Shown: positions 1 through 9,739 of the stretch, in pieces
Numbering within the stretch: position 1 is the stretch's first letter
Layout: every line of letters starts with the position of its first letter
Assembly: GCA_963664605.1 (NCBI GenBank)
Contig: OY761536.1
Coordinates: 2,108,001 to 2,172,000, forward strand
Direction of reading: 5' to 3'
Length of the DNA: 64,000 nucleotides
Origin: JAHOYW01 sp963664605
GTDB taxonomy: Bacteria; Verrucomicrobiota; Lentisphaeria; Victivallales; Victivallaceae
Position numbers and translations under genes: made by a program
Notes under the pieces: model-generated
Database searches by the model: none
Told to the model about the DNA's origin: nothing
Seen by the model: the letters and a program-made list of their open reading frames with translations, nothing else

Positions 1-1
1 G

Positions 2-769
2 GTTTTAGTTCCGGTACAGTTCGTGGCCCTGATTATGATGGGAGCAATTACTCTGTGGCGTTTAGTTGTCCTGATAAAAAATAAGAGTATCTTAAATCTA
101 TCTGATAAAGATAAATTTTCCCTGCTGATACTGATATTTACCGGCGGGTTCTGGTTTTCATACGGCTCCTATGGATGTTCACTGCCGCGTTATTCTGCGG
201 TTGTAGTTTTTCCGGTTTATATTTTTATCGCCATAAATACTTTTTCAGATAAAAAGAAATGGTTAGCGATTGCCCTCGCGATTATTCTTCTGGTACTTGG
301 CGTCATTAGTATCAACGGGCGTTATTATTTTCGCCTGCAGCCAAATCGTTTGCGTTCAGGCGAATATCTGGAGCGCAGCCGGGAATTCTTGAAAGACTTG
401 AGGAAAAACCAGGCAGCCTGTAAAATTTTGGAAGAACAATATTTCAACCGTCCCATTGTCGCGAAATGGCCGTTCCTGCAAATGCTGACTGTACCGGGGA
501 TGGGCTATGTAACTGAAACTTTACCAAATGTTTACGCTGCCTGCCGCCCGATAAGTTACGGGAAGGTGAAGGTTTATGACCCTAAAGCAAAAATGCCGGA
601 TAATACCCTTTATATATTTGCTTTTAATTCGCTTGAAGCATGGATTAAATTTGGGCCGTCATTATTTCCTGAACGTGATAAGAGATATAAGATAATCCTT
701 AAAAATCAAATTAATGACGGCTGGTTCATCATATACGAAAAAGAACCGGAAGGAATATCAAATAATTAA
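2..769 (+). CDS. C-terminal part of an integral membrane protein (possible GT39-type glycosyltransferase)
   Basis: The frame is open to the left edge, so the gene is 5'-truncated by the window; the GTG at 23 is probably internal. Several hydrophobic segments lie in the first ~100 visible residues (for example around VVVFPVYIFIAI and IALAIILLVLGVI). About 150 soluble residues follow. Multi-pass membrane domain plus soluble C-terminal tail is the layout of ArnT/PMT-type (GT39) lipid-linked sugar transferases, but the catalytic loops would lie outside the window, so that family call is only a suggestion. It is followed 42 bp later by queH on the same strand. Confidence 0.65.
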   Translation, partial: VLVPVQFVALIMMGAITLWRLVVLIKNKSILNLSDKDKFSLLILIFTGGFWFSYGSYGCSLPRYSAVVVFPVYIFIAINTFSDKKKWLAIALAIILLVLGVISINGRYYFRLQPNRLRSGEYLERSREFLKDLRKNQAACKILEEQYFNRPIVAKWPFLQMLTVPGMGYVTETLPNVYAACRPISYGKVKVYDPKAKMPDNTLYIFAFNSLEAWIKFGPSLFPERDKRYKIILKNQINDGWFIIYEKEPEGISNN

Positions 770-810
770 TAAAAAGTGACAAAACATGATTTCAGGTGTA
801 GATTAGCAGG

Positions 811-1344
811 ATGGATACTGTTAAAGACAAAAAGATATTATTACATGTATGCTGTGCTCCATGCGCTACGGCTTGTGTGGAACGTTTGCTTGCGGATGGG
901 CGCGAGGTGAGTTTGTATTTTTCTAACTCCAATATTAACAGCCAAAATGAATTTGAAAAACGTCTGGCTTATGTTGAGAAAATAGCCGGAATTTTTGATG
1001 TTGGACTGGAAGTTGACCCGTACTGTCACGGTGCTTGGCTGGAACACGTTCGCGGACTGGAGAACGAAGCTGAAAAAGGGCTGCGTTGTGTGAAATGTTT
1101 TGGCTGGAGCCTGCAACGGACAGCGCAGAAAGCAATGGAGAGGGATATTGAATATTTCGCTACGACTTTAACAGTCAGCCCGCATAAGGATTCACGAGTT
1201 ATTTTTGAAGTTGGCGGGCAATACCCGGGGTTTGAGCCTTGGGATTTTAAAAAGAAAAATGGTTTTCTGAGAAGCCGCGAGTTAAGCAATGAATTTGATC
1301 TTTACCGCCAGAATTACTGCGGCTGTGAATTTTCTATGCGATAA
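811..1344 (+). CDS. queH: Epoxyqueuosine reductase QueH
   Basis: A 177-residue protein of the QueH (DUF208) family, which performs the last step of queuosine synthesis, reducing epoxyqueuosine in tRNA to queuosine; it is the non-orthologous replacement of cobalamin-dependent QueG. Visible signatures are HVCCAPC at residues 12-18, a CVKC pair at 93-96, the TTL..SP segment at ~118-124 and QNYCGC at 168-172. These cysteines bind the Fe-S cluster and metal in characterised members. The length is typical for the family. The ATG at 811 is preceded by an AGCAGG ribosome-binding site. No other queuosine genes lie nearby, so it is probably a stand-alone housekeeping gene. Confidence 0.93.
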   Translation: MDTVKDKKILLHVCCAPCATACVERLLADGREVSLYFSNSNINSQNEFEKRLAYVEKIAGIFDVGLEVDPYCHGAWLEHVRGLENEAEKGLRCVKCFGWSLQRTAQKAMERDIEYFATTLTVSPHKDSRVIFEVGGQYPGFEPWDFKKKNGFLRSRELSNEFDLYRQNYCGCEFSMR

Positions 1345-1441
1345 AGTAAAAAATGCCTTGAAAAATTTGAATGAGAGGCTAATTTTATCTTACTATCAGA
1401 TACTTTTTTATCTTACTTAACAATTTAATCGGGACGATGTA

Positions 1442-2524
1442 ATGAAGGTATATAATTTCAGCGCTGGTCCGGCTATGCTGCCGGAAGAAGTGATGCATAA
1501 AGCACAGGAAGAATTTTGCAATTACGGCGGTACTCAATCTGGTATTCTCGAATTATCACATCGCGGTCCGCAATTCATGGATGTTCTGGCGCAGGCAAAA
1601 CAAAATATTCGTGACTTGATGGAGATCAACGATGACTACGAAATCTGTTTTGTTCAGGGCGGAGCCAGCATGCAGTTCTGCATGATCCCTATGAACTTCC
1701 TGCCATCTGACGGCGTTGCTGATTATGCTGATACGGGTACATGGAGCGCAAAAGCCATCAAGGAAGCACAGCGTTTCGGCAAAGTTAATGTTGTCGGCAG
1801 CAGTAAAGAAACCAATTATGACCGTATACCTGTTATCCGCCATTGGCAGCCTTCTGAAAATGCGGCTTATCTGCATATCACCAGCAATAACACTATTGCC
1901 GGAACTCAATATCACACTTTCCCGCCTGTAAAAGCAGGCGTACCGATGATTGCCGATATGTCCAGCGATTTCATGTCCAGAGTGATTGACATCAACGATT
2001 TCGGCATGGTTTACGGCGGAGCCCAGAAGAACCTCGGCCCTAGTGGTGTCGCTTTGGTTATTATCCGTAAGGATTTAGCCGAAAGCGCCAATAAAGAGCT
2101 TCCAACTATGCTGCGTTACGAAACTTATATCAGCAAAGATTCAATGTTCAATACTCCTCCGACTTTTGCGATTTATCTCTTAAAACTGGTGACAGACTGG
2201 ATGAAAGCTAAAGGCGGACTGGCTATGATTGAGGAAATCAACAATACCAAATCAGAAGCTCTTTATGAGCTTATGGATGAAAGTGATTTCTACCGCAGTC
2301 CAGTCGATCCCAGCAGTCGTTCCAAGATGAACGTGGTTTTCCGTCTTCCTGACGAAGATCTTGAAGCTAAATTTATCAAAGAAGCTGCCGCTAACGGCAT
2401 GACTGGATTGAAAGGACATCGTTCTGTAGGCGGTGTTCGTGCCAGCATCTACAATGCAATGCCGATTGCCGGTGTTGAAAAACTGATTGATTTTATGATT
2501 CAATTTGAAAAAGACAACGGTTAA
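1442..2524 (+). CDS. serC: Phosphoserine aminotransferase SerC
   Basis: A 360-residue PLP-dependent class V aminotransferase converting 3-phosphohydroxypyruvate and glutamate to 3-phosphoserine (serine synthesis; also used in the PLP pathway). The protein begins KVYNFSAGPAMLPEEV, the standard SerC start, and has GGAS near 73-76 for phosphate binding. The PLP-binding lysine is K196 in GGAQKNLGPSG. The C-terminal GLKGHRSVGGVRASIYNAM block is also classic. Full length, cytoplasmic. It stands alone (no serA or serB adjacent) and ends at a strong terminator. Confidence 0.97.
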   Translation: MKVYNFSAGPAMLPEEVMHKAQEEFCNYGGTQSGILELSHRGPQFMDVLAQAKQNIRDLMEINDDYEICFVQGGASMQFCMIPMNFLPSDGVADYADTGTWSAKAIKEAQRFGKVNVVGSSKETNYDRIPVIRHWQPSENAAYLHITSNNTIAGTQYHTFPPVKAGVPMIADMSSDFMSRVIDINDFGMVYGGAQKNLGPSGVALVIIRKDLAESANKELPTMLRYETYISKDSMFNTPPTFAIYLLKLVTDWMKAKGGLAMIEEINNTKSEALYELMDESDFYRSPVDPSSRSKMNVVFRLPDEDLEAKFIKEAAANGMTGLKGHRSVGGVRASIYNAMPIAGVEKLIDFMIQFEKDNG

Positions 2525-2546
2525 AAACTGAAATATTAAAAATACA

Positions 2547-2590
2547 ATTCTTCCAGGCTTTCCTATTGATTGCCTGGAAGAATTTTTTTA
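2547..2590 (+). terminator. Rho-independent terminator after serC
   Basis: Perfect 12-bp stem ATTCTTCCAGGC (2547-2558) with GCCTGGAAGAAT (2572-2583), a 13-nt loop and a run of seven T. It lies between the convergent serC and macrodomain genes and touches the stop codon of the latter, so it may serve both strands. Confidence 0.9.
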
Positions 2591-3082
2591 TGACAGCAAT
2601 TCATTGTAAATAGTCAGTATTTCGTCGGAAAAACAGCAGAAGATGATTTCTTTTGGAAATTCTTTCTGCCATTCGCGAACCGCTTTGACAGCGATTTGAG
2701 CAGCTTCCCGTTTAGGGTAACGATATATGCCAGTACTGATTCCGGGGAATGCGACAGTACGGCAATGAGCCTCATTCGCCAAGGCTAGAGAATTAACATA
2801 ACAGGCCTGCAATAATTCCGCTTCTCCATGATTGCCTCCGTGCCAGACAGGTCCCGGCGTATGAATCACATATTTCGCCGGCAGACGGAATCCCGGAGTG
2901 ATTCGTGCTTCCCCGGTTTGGCATCCGCCGAACTTCCGGCACGCTTCCAGCAGCTCCGGTCCTGCTGTCCGGTGAATTGCTCCATCCACACCGCCTCCTC
3001 CCAGTAGAGAGCAGTTTGCAGCGTTAACGATTGCATCGACTTCCAGAGTTGTAATATCAGCTTTGAGCGCATTTATAATCAT
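2588..3082 (-). CDS. Macrodomain protein (O-acetyl-ADP-ribose deacetylase family)
   Basis: A 164-residue single-domain macro protein of the YmdB/MacroD type, which hydrolyses O-acetyl-ADP-ribose or removes mono-ADP-ribose from proteins. Visible are the ADP-ribose-binding motif VNAANCSLLGGGGVDGAIH (residues 19-37) and the second loop FPGISTGIYRYP, both diagnostic for this subfamily. A GGGAG ribosome-binding site precedes the ATG at 3082. It is convergent with serC and shares its terminator. No ADP-ribosyltransferase or sirtuin is adjacent, so the physiological substrate is unknown. Confidence 0.93.
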   Translation of the reverse strand: MIINALKADITTLEVDAIVNAANCSLLGGGGVDGAIHRTAGPELLEACRKFGGCQTGEARITPGFRLPAKYVIHTPGPVWHGGNHGEAELLQACYVNSLALANEAHCRTVAFPGISTGIYRYPKREAAQIAVKAVREWQKEFPKEIIFCCFSDEILTIYNELLS

Positions 3083-3199
3083 CTTTCATCTCCCGGTCCA
3101 ATAAATATTACAATATAGTTCGCATTTAAAATTTATGCAAGATAAATGTAAATGCGTTTTGACATCATGAAAAAAAGCGGTTAAAATAACATAACATTA

Positions 3200-3275
3200 G
3201 CCAATGTAGCTCAGTTGGTAGAGCGATTCACTCGTAATGATTAGGTCAGCGGTTCGATTCCGCTCATTGGCTCCA
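3200..3275 (+). tRNA. tRNA-Thr (anticodon CGT), CCA encoded
   Basis: A 76-nt cloverleaf: acceptor GCCAATG pairs with CATTGGC, the D-stem is GCTC/GAGC, the anticodon loop CTCGTAA gives CGT, and the T-arm is AGCGG-TTCGATT-CCGCT. Discriminator T and CCA are encoded. The anticodon stem (ATTCA/TGATT) has one T-T mismatch. The region to the next gene holds nothing else recognisable. Confidence 0.93.
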
Positions 3276-3406
3276 GTCCCTATACCTCTTTGAAAAATAT
3301 GAAAAATGATTTAATAGAAAAATTCTATTATTCCCTGCGCGCCTATTGCTATTTCATGATTTTAGATATATATTTTTAGTTTAATACAAAAATAAGGTTG
3401 AAAATA

Positions 3407-4753
3407 ATGAAAAATAAAATTTGTTTCGGTTTCGCAAGACGTAATATAAATCCTCAAGTAGAAGCATCTCTGGCCGGTTATTTTAATGCCAGAATGTGGG
3501 AAAATATCCTTGATGACCTTGAGGTGCGGGTATTGGTTTTGCAGCAGGATAACCTGTATACTGCGATCATACAGTTTGACTTGATTACTGTCAATCAGGA
3601 TATTATAGAAGATTTTTATATGGAAATCGCGGATATTGCGCAGTTGCGCCGGGAAAATATGATTGTTTCAGCCACCCATTCGCATACTGCTCCTGAAACG
3701 AGGCCAGGTAAGCCGGGGTTTAATCCAGAATATACTCCGTTTGTCGTAAAACAGGCGGCAAGCGCTTTGAGAGAGGCAATCAGCAAACTTCAGGTTGGTA
3801 CAATGGTTTGCGGCAAAACTTTTGATGACCGTTTTGCTTTTAACCGCCGTTACTGGATGAAAGATGGTTCAGTTGTGACTAATCCCGGAAAATTGAACCC
3901 GGATATTGATCGTCCCGAAGGTAAAACTGATCATGATATCCCGTTGCTTGGAATTATGAAAGACGGGAAAATTCGGGTGTTGATTGCCAACATAGTAAAT
4001 CATACAGATACTATTGGCGGCAACAATGTTTCCGCTGACTGGCCGGGATTCATGATAAAAAAATTGCAGGCGGAAATGGGAGACGGCACTATGCTTATTC
4101 CGCTGATAGGCTGTTCCGGGGATATAAATCATTTTGATGTTTCCACGGATAAGAACCAGACATCTTATGCTGAAGCAGAAAGAGTCGGTAACGGTTATGC
4201 GGATACTGTTATCAAAGCTCTTGACAATCTCAAGCCAGTAAACGTTCATTCCTTCGCAGTGAAATCCTGCAAAGTGTCTTGCGGCCCTAGAGAAATATCT
4301 GATACTGAGCTGGCTGAAGCAAAAGCCGTTTTGGAAAAATATAAAGATATACCGGACGAGGAAGATGGAGTTGCGTTTACTTCTGAAGACCTGGCGAAAA
4401 AAGCTCCGCCAGTATTGAAATATTTTGCCCAGACCCTGATTGATATGGCTTCAGATAAGACAGAGAAGGTATTTACTCTGGTTGGAATTTTTATTGGTGA
4501 TGTCTGTATCGTTTCGCTTCCAAGTGAACCGTTTGTTGAGATTGGTCTGGAAATAAAACAGCACATATTTCCAGACAAACTTACTATGGTAGTGTCTCAT
4601 TCCAATGGTACCGGGGCAATGCGGAGCGGCGGCGGATATATTCCTAATAGTTGGAATTATGGACGGGGAGGGTATGAGATTACTCCGCGATCAAATCCGT
4701 TTTCTATAAAAACTTCAGAGTTGCTATTGGAAGGAATCCGTTCACTGGCCTAA
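3407..4753 (+). CDS. Neutral/alkaline ceramidase-like protein (no signal peptide)
   Basis: I place the start at the ATG at 3407, behind AAGG, rather than the TTG at 3398. The 448-residue protein has features of the neutral/alkaline non-lysosomal ceramidase N-domain superfamily: an early 'G..R.NI.P' start, ATHSHTAPE near residue 100, NIVNHTDTIGG as a second metal-binding histidine region, and IGCSGDIN as the glycine/serine catalytic-type segment. True neutral ceramidases are secreted and longer; this one has no signal peptide, so a cytosolic hydrolase of another amide or ester substrate is more likely. A second family member lies at 10550-11842. It stands alone, convergent with the next operon. 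Confidence 0.75.
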   Translation: MKNKICFGFARRNINPQVEASLAGYFNARMWENILDDLEVRVLVLQQDNLYTAIIQFDLITVNQDIIEDFYMEIADIAQLRRENMIVSATHSHTAPETRPGKPGFNPEYTPFVVKQAASALREAISKLQVGTMVCGKTFDDRFAFNRRYWMKDGSVVTNPGKLNPDIDRPEGKTDHDIPLLGIMKDGKIRVLIANIVNHTDTIGGNNVSADWPGFMIKKLQAEMGDGTMLIPLIGCSGDINHFDVSTDKNQTSYAEAERVGNGYADTVIKALDNLKPVNVHSFAVKSCKVSCGPREISDTELAEAKAVLEKYKDIPDEEDGVAFTSEDLAKKAPPVLKYFAQTLIDMASDKTEKVFTLVGIFIGDVCIVSLPSEPFVEIGLEIKQHIFPDKLTMVVSHSNGTGAMRSGGGYIPNSWNYGRGGYEITPRSNPFSIKTSELLLEGIRSLA

Positions 4754-4781
4754 GCTCATATTTCCTGTAAAGTTATTGGGA

Positions 4782-7604
4782 TTATAATTTTGCTTTTATG
4801 TAGAAAAGCTTATATCCGAGATAATTCAATTTCACGCTTATTTTATTGTTTTTAACAGTTTTTCCTGTTTGAATATTTCTGATTTCAGCTTCTTGAAACG
4901 GCAGGAGGATATTGGCTGTCAAAGCCTCTTTACTGCTATAATTGCGCACCATTAGCACAATTTCATTCTTTAACTGCCAGGCGGATATAGTCAAGCCTTT
5001 GCTGTTGCTTTTCAAATCAATAAATTTTCCATTCCATAATATATCTTCATATGGACGTATTGTCTTAAGAGCTTTTGCATGATAAAAGAAGTCAAGTGGC
5101 GAATCAAAATCCTGAAATGCAAAATAAGTAAAGCCGCTGGCGCCGGAGAAGAACACTTCATAGATCATCGGCTCGATTTTGCGTGCAGGGAACTCTCCAT
5201 ATGTGCCGGTGGTCAGCCATGGAATTGATTTCCGCTTATTGTTAAGCTTATGGTAATCATTTTCCAGAACTTGGTGAACAACTTTTGCATTACCGCGGAT
5301 ATAGAGGCTTGGCATAGCAAAATCAACATAGCCCTTAGTAAAAATACTGATCCATTTGAAGACCTTATGATATACAGGGACTCCTGGATTATTTGCGTAA
5401 AATCCGATTTCAGGCATTTTTACTTTATTCTTTTTGCAGGCTTGTTCTATTGTATTATGAAGGTCAGCCACGATTTCAGTCCCTGCCGCAACCATTAGCT
5501 TATCCAGGGACATACTGCGTTTTTCAGCTTCCTTTCTGCATCTGCTGCAATCATTGATAAATTTCCAGCTGTTAGGGAATACTTCTATATCATAAAAGAC
5601 GTAATCAGGTTTTGAAATAACTATGCCATCTGCTACCCGGTCGATTTCCTTGTGATATAGTTCTCCACGATAAGTCTGACACAAATTATAGGATTTTCTT
5701 CCCGGGATCTGATGATAGATTATAGGATTTTTTTTGTGTTTAATACAAATCCAGTGTAGCGGAGAATCATTGTAAATCACTTTCATTCCCGCTTTGCGAG
5801 TCTTAGCAATTAAACTAAGCGCAAGCTTAGCCGCTTTAGAATCTGGTCCATGGATAAAATTATACCAGAAAGTGGGAACTGCGTTAAAACCGAGATATTT
5901 AAGATTTTTTATAGAATCAGGCCATTCATTAAGATGATTAGTCAACAACCATGCGAGGCTTATGCTGAAATGTTTGAATTCCGGTACTTCAGGAATTGTA
6001 ATAAATTCAATAGGCAAGGCTGCTTTTCTATTTTCATATCCTGTTGATTTAAGGTAAACATAAGCTTTCCCTGTTTTATTCTTTGAGTTGGCAACAGAAG
6101 TGAAATAAAATGGCCCTGCTATGCCGCGGGTGGCATTGCGTCTAGGTTTTTCAGTTATCCAGCGATTATATTTTTGACCGTCTATAAAAATCTGGGTCTT
6201 GCTGATTAATTTGCCCCGGTAACCGTTTTTCAGCATGGTGATATGTTCCGGCAGCTCAAAAACAAATTGCAAACTGTTTTTCCGGTCTTTGCTGTTGCGC
6301 TGGTCGACCACCTGAAAGTAATTCGGAGTAACAATGTTGGAGGAAATGACAAGTTTACCGGTATTGTTTTTCATAGCTATGCCTTTCATAAAAAACAACG
6401 CCGGATTATATTTCTTTAAATCAACATTTTTTGCGGTGTTTGTGCCCTCAATGACCGCAATCTCATCTAGGCATGAAAGTCTTCCCATCGATTTAATATT
6501 CAGTCCGATATAGCGGGCTTTGAGGCTCAAAGCTCTGAAAGCCAGAGCATAGACATATGGTTCGCCTGTTTCTTCTAGTTCAAAATGATTGGAATCGCAG
6601 TCTTTATTACTATCTCCGGGCAGGGTTTTAAGTAGAGTTTTTATTTCGTAGTAAGTTTTGTTGTCATTACTGGCATAAAGAGAGATTTTTGAGGGGAAGA
6701 ATAATGCCCCCTGAGCTCCACCTGCCAGTATACGTGTTACTACTCTGTCAATATTGGCTTCTTTGCCCAGATCAATAATAATATTGACTCCGGCTTGTGC
6801 AATGTTATCTCCGACAAAACCTACAGCGTCACGCGCAAACCAAATAGCTCCATCTTTTCGCCCTTCACACAATTTACCGTCAGTAAGTTCGAAATTGTCC
6901 ATAATGTTCTTAGTCAGATAATAATTAGGCTTCATGGAAAATTCCGCTTTTTTGCCTAATGCAATATTTTCCCCTTCAGTTTTCTTCAGCCAGTCCAGCC
7001 GGTTCTTTTTTATGAGTTCCTTGTTTACCCCCTTAAGTATTTCCTCCCGTGTTTGTGGTCTTATTTTTCCCATAACTATTTCCGGCGCTTTATGACTCAG
7101 GCTGACGTTGTCTATCCAGGTAGTCCCCGAGTGTTTATATTTCAGCAGTTTTATAATGATTTTTGCAGCCCCTGCCGGAATTTTTATTTCTTTTATATAT
7201 TGTTTCCAGTCATTACTGTTTTTTATTCCTATTATTATTTCACGGCCAATTTTTTTGTCATTAGCGTTTTTGCACCACATAATGCAGGCATTGCGGTATT
7301 TCGGGGCATCTGACGGAAAGTCTTTTGATCTGGCAAAAAAATTCAGGTAGAGTGTTTCTCCGGCAGTCATTTTTCCATCGTAAGTATACATGGCGCCACC
7401 ATTTTTGCATTCTATACAGTATTTACCCTGCTGAGGAGAATCCATTACAAAATCATAACCATGCATGATTTTAGTCCAGTTTTTTCTGATTGTGTCTTCG
7501 GTGGTGGAGCTGTTCAGTTCAAAACCTCCATACTTCAAAAGCTTGTCGGCAAACAGATTCAGGGTTATTGTGCTTATCAGTAAAAGAGAAAATATCAGTT
7601 TCAT
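4782..7604 (-). CDS. Secreted multidomain protein with discoidin-like and TIM-barrel-like regions
   Basis: A 940-residue protein beginning with a signal peptide (residues 1-19, ending LFA-D). An N-terminal beta-sandwich-like region (~22-175; GGFELNSS ... WIDNVSLSH) resembles CBM4/9-type modules. It is followed by a discoidin/F5-8C-like region (~210-385; NIALGKKAEF ... VNIIIDLGKEANIDRVVTRI). From ~545 a barrel-like segment has alternating strands (LAWLL, GFNAVPTFWYNF, YVFYDIEVFPNSW, FAMPSLYI), and a short beta domain ends the protein. YDIEV with the following acidic residues could hold a catalytic acid. I cannot name a glycosidase family. It is the last gene of the leftward operon that starts with the GntR regulator at 12979; AAGGA precedes the ATG. 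Confidence 0.65.
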   Translation of the reverse strand: MKLIFSLLLISTITLNLFADKLLKYGGFELNSSTTEDTIRKNWTKIMHGYDFVMDSPQQGKYCIECKNGGAMYTYDGKMTAGETLYLNFFARSKDFPSDAPKYRNACIMWCKNANDKKIGREIIIGIKNSNDWKQYIKEIKIPAGAAKIIIKLLKYKHSGTTWIDNVSLSHKAPEIVMGKIRPQTREEILKGVNKELIKKNRLDWLKKTEGENIALGKKAEFSMKPNYYLTKNIMDNFELTDGKLCEGRKDGAIWFARDAVGFVGDNIAQAGVNIIIDLGKEANIDRVVTRILAGGAQGALFFPSKISLYASNDNKTYYEIKTLLKTLPGDSNKDCDSNHFELEETGEPYVYALAFRALSLKARYIGLNIKSMGRLSCLDEIAVIEGTNTAKNVDLKKYNPALFFMKGIAMKNNTGKLVISSNIVTPNYFQVVDQRNSKDRKNSLQFVFELPEHITMLKNGYRGKLISKTQIFIDGQKYNRWITEKPRRNATRGIAGPFYFTSVANSKNKTGKAYVYLKSTGYENRKAALPIEFITIPEVPEFKHFSISLAWLLTNHLNEWPDSIKNLKYLGFNAVPTFWYNFIHGPDSKAAKLALSLIAKTRKAGMKVIYNDSPLHWICIKHKKNPIIYHQIPGRKSYNLCQTYRGELYHKEIDRVADGIVISKPDYVFYDIEVFPNSWKFINDCSRCRKEAEKRSMSLDKLMVAAGTEIVADLHNTIEQACKKNKVKMPEIGFYANNPGVPVYHKVFKWISIFTKGYVDFAMPSLYIRGNAKVVHQVLENDYHKLNNKRKSIPWLTTGTYGEFPARKIEPMIYEVFFSGASGFTYFAFQDFDSPLDFFYHAKALKTIRPYEDILWNGKFIDLKSNSKGLTISAWQLKNEIVLMVRNYSSKEALTANILLPFQEAEIRNIQTGKTVKNNKISVKLNYLGYKLFYIKAKL

Positions 7605-7675
7605 AATTCAAATCCTTTTTATTAAATACATGTGCTTAAAGAGAAAAATCTTATATTTTTTATTTCAAAATCTGC

Positions 7676-9730
7676 TCATTTAAAATTGCTCCTGATTTGT
7701 TTATGTAATTCCACGTTAGCTTCATCTTTAAAATATATTTCTTTCAAATAAAGGTAAAAACCGGCCCAGCTGCCGACTCCGGCAAGATTGGCGTTTTCCA
7801 TTTTATACATGCCGTGTGTTGCGGACAAAGCCTCAGGAAGACAATGAGATTCAGTCCATGACTTTAATAAAGCATTAAATATATTTGCAGAAATTGTACT
7901 TGACGGACGGTCTAGGCCGTAACAGTTCAATCCCTGGATTACAAGCCAGTTAGTCATCACCCATACCATCAAACGCCTTTCATCCATAAAATCTGAACTG
8001 AAATCTGTTGTTATTGCCGGATATTTTCCATAGTAATTACTGCTGAGAAGATATTTCTCCATTCGCTCCGCCCGTTCTTCCGTTACAAAACCTCCCAGTA
8101 ATGGAAGGATATTGTCCAATCCCCAGAAATATTCGCCGGAGAGTGTTTTGAATATTTTCCTGTTGTCTGCATCATAGTCAAAATAAAACCCTGTATCCTC
8201 ATCCCAGAAAAATTCGTTTATATGTCTTGTCAGCTTTTCATATTCATTTATATATGTGGACTTATCCTGACCAATTTCCTCTGCAAATACGGCAAGCAGC
8301 TTTTTCTCCATAGCTATCATGGAATTAATGCCTATTCCGGCGACTTGACCGTTTTTTTTGGGGCCTGTTGAATAATCGTTCCAGAATCCGCCCGCCCCGA
8401 CATATATTCCATTTTTTAATAAGAAATTATTAATATATCTATTATGTAGTTCCAAAAGCGGAAATATTGTTTTTAACAGCTCAACATCCCGGCTTTTATT
8501 GTAAACATCAGCAGCAGCAAGCATCCATACCGGATAAGTTGAGCCTTTTTTTCCGTTTGCTTTTTTTACCGGTAAAGCTCCTGCATCTTTGCCGTGAAGA
8601 TCCATAAAATATATCAGGCCTCCAATCAACATCTTTTTTGCCGTATCAATATTGAAATCAGCCATAGCTAAAGTATTAAAAAAATGGTCTACGGGCCATA
8701 TGGGATAATAAATTGTTGGGTCAGGAGCCGAAACAATTCCCGTATAGCTTCTACCTTCAAATTCTGTTTTTACCGGTTTCGGGGAACAACAATCTTTTAA
8801 ATATAAATATTGCTGTCCGGCAATCTCTCTGTAAAGTGCATTGTTCCTCCCTGACGGAATTTTTACCAATGGTTTTGAATGTAGATTTAAAGGAACGAAA
8901 TATTTCGGGTGAAATATCTCAATCCCGGCAGTTCCGCTTATTTTTGGGAATTTATGACGGGGAGAATTTTTTACAGTTTTGCCGTTAAGAAATTCAGTTT
9001 TTACTTTTTCATACTCTTCAAATAGTTTCCCCATAACTATATCTGATGCCTGATACGCTATTTGTGGTTCGGGACGCATAAGTCCACTTACACAGACAGT
9101 TTTCCCGAAAGCATGGAGCAAAGCAGGGGAGGAGAGTTTTTTAAACATAACTTTTTCATATCCGGATAAGCCCATGATATCCGCAAATAAGTTTTCGTCT
9201 GCATTTATTTCACAAAATTCTTTAAACCTGCCTGTGTGCATGAAAAATCCCGGCATTTTAATTTGCCACTGAAAATCTTTTATACTGACTTCAGGGGCTT
9301 CCTTTATTATAGTTTCTGCATATCCCGTCAAAGTTTCAGCAAATTCTCCGGGATATAAAATCTTAAAAGTTCCTGAACCTTTTTTCTCCACGGGATATAT
9401 TCCCATTGGTTCACTAAGAAGATATTTCAAAAGCTTTATCCGGTTTTCATCAAGAGCAGCCGCAACTTCTCCTTGGCTGTCTATTGCTATGTCACCAATA
9501 TACAAACCGGACATGACAGAATTTTTGACGAGTGGTTTTACTTCATTCTGCAACCTCAATCTAATCATAGCAGTTTCATCAGGAGGAATAAAACTCAATC
9601 TCCTGAAAACTGCAATTCTACTCTGTCCTTTTGTGATAAAAGTGAAATAGTTTTCAATACCGGTTAATTCCGTGATATGATTTTCGACATTTTTTAAGCC
9701 TGCGGCCAGACGTTTTGAATTTTTTTTCAT
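7676..9730 (-). CDS. GH63/trehalase-like (alpha/alpha)6-barrel glycosidase
   Basis: The C-terminal half (~340-670) reads as an (alpha/alpha)6 glucosidase barrel. GGFWNDYSTG at 448-457 matches the catalytic-acid region of trehalase/GH63 enzymes. RRLMVWVMTNWLVIQGLNCYG at ~586 matches their conserved 'W...NWL...GL..YG' segment, and EYFWGLD and GSWAGFYLYL follow. The N-terminal ~330 residues are a less conserved beta-rich domain. There is no signal peptide, so it probably acts on imported oligosaccharides. The start is the ATG at 9730 (TTG at 9733 is the alternative). It lies between a pseudopilin and the 940-residue secreted protein, in one operon. Confidence 0.7.
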   Translation of the reverse strand: MKKNSKRLAAGLKNVENHITELTGIENYFTFITKGQSRIAVFRRLSFIPPDETAMIRLRLQNEVKPLVKNSVMSGLYIGDIAIDSQGEVAAALDENRIKLLKYLLSEPMGIYPVEKKGSGTFKILYPGEFAETLTGYAETIIKEAPEVSIKDFQWQIKMPGFFMHTGRFKEFCEINADENLFADIMGLSGYEKVMFKKLSSPALLHAFGKTVCVSGLMRPEPQIAYQASDIVMGKLFEEYEKVKTEFLNGKTVKNSPRHKFPKISGTAGIEIFHPKYFVPLNLHSKPLVKIPSGRNNALYREIAGQQYLYLKDCCSPKPVKTEFEGRSYTGIVSAPDPTIYYPIWPVDHFFNTLAMADFNIDTAKKMLIGGLIYFMDLHGKDAGALPVKKANGKKGSTYPVWMLAAADVYNKSRDVELLKTIFPLLELHNRYINNFLLKNGIYVGAGGFWNDYSTGPKKNGQVAGIGINSMIAMEKKLLAVFAEEIGQDKSTYINEYEKLTRHINEFFWDEDTGFYFDYDADNRKIFKTLSGEYFWGLDNILPLLGGFVTEERAERMEKYLLSSNYYGKYPAITTDFSSDFMDERRLMVWVMTNWLVIQGLNCYGLDRPSSTISANIFNALLKSWTESHCLPEALSATHGMYKMENANLAGVGSWAGFYLYLKEIYFKDEANVELHKQIRSNFK

Positions 9731-9739
9731 CAATGCGGA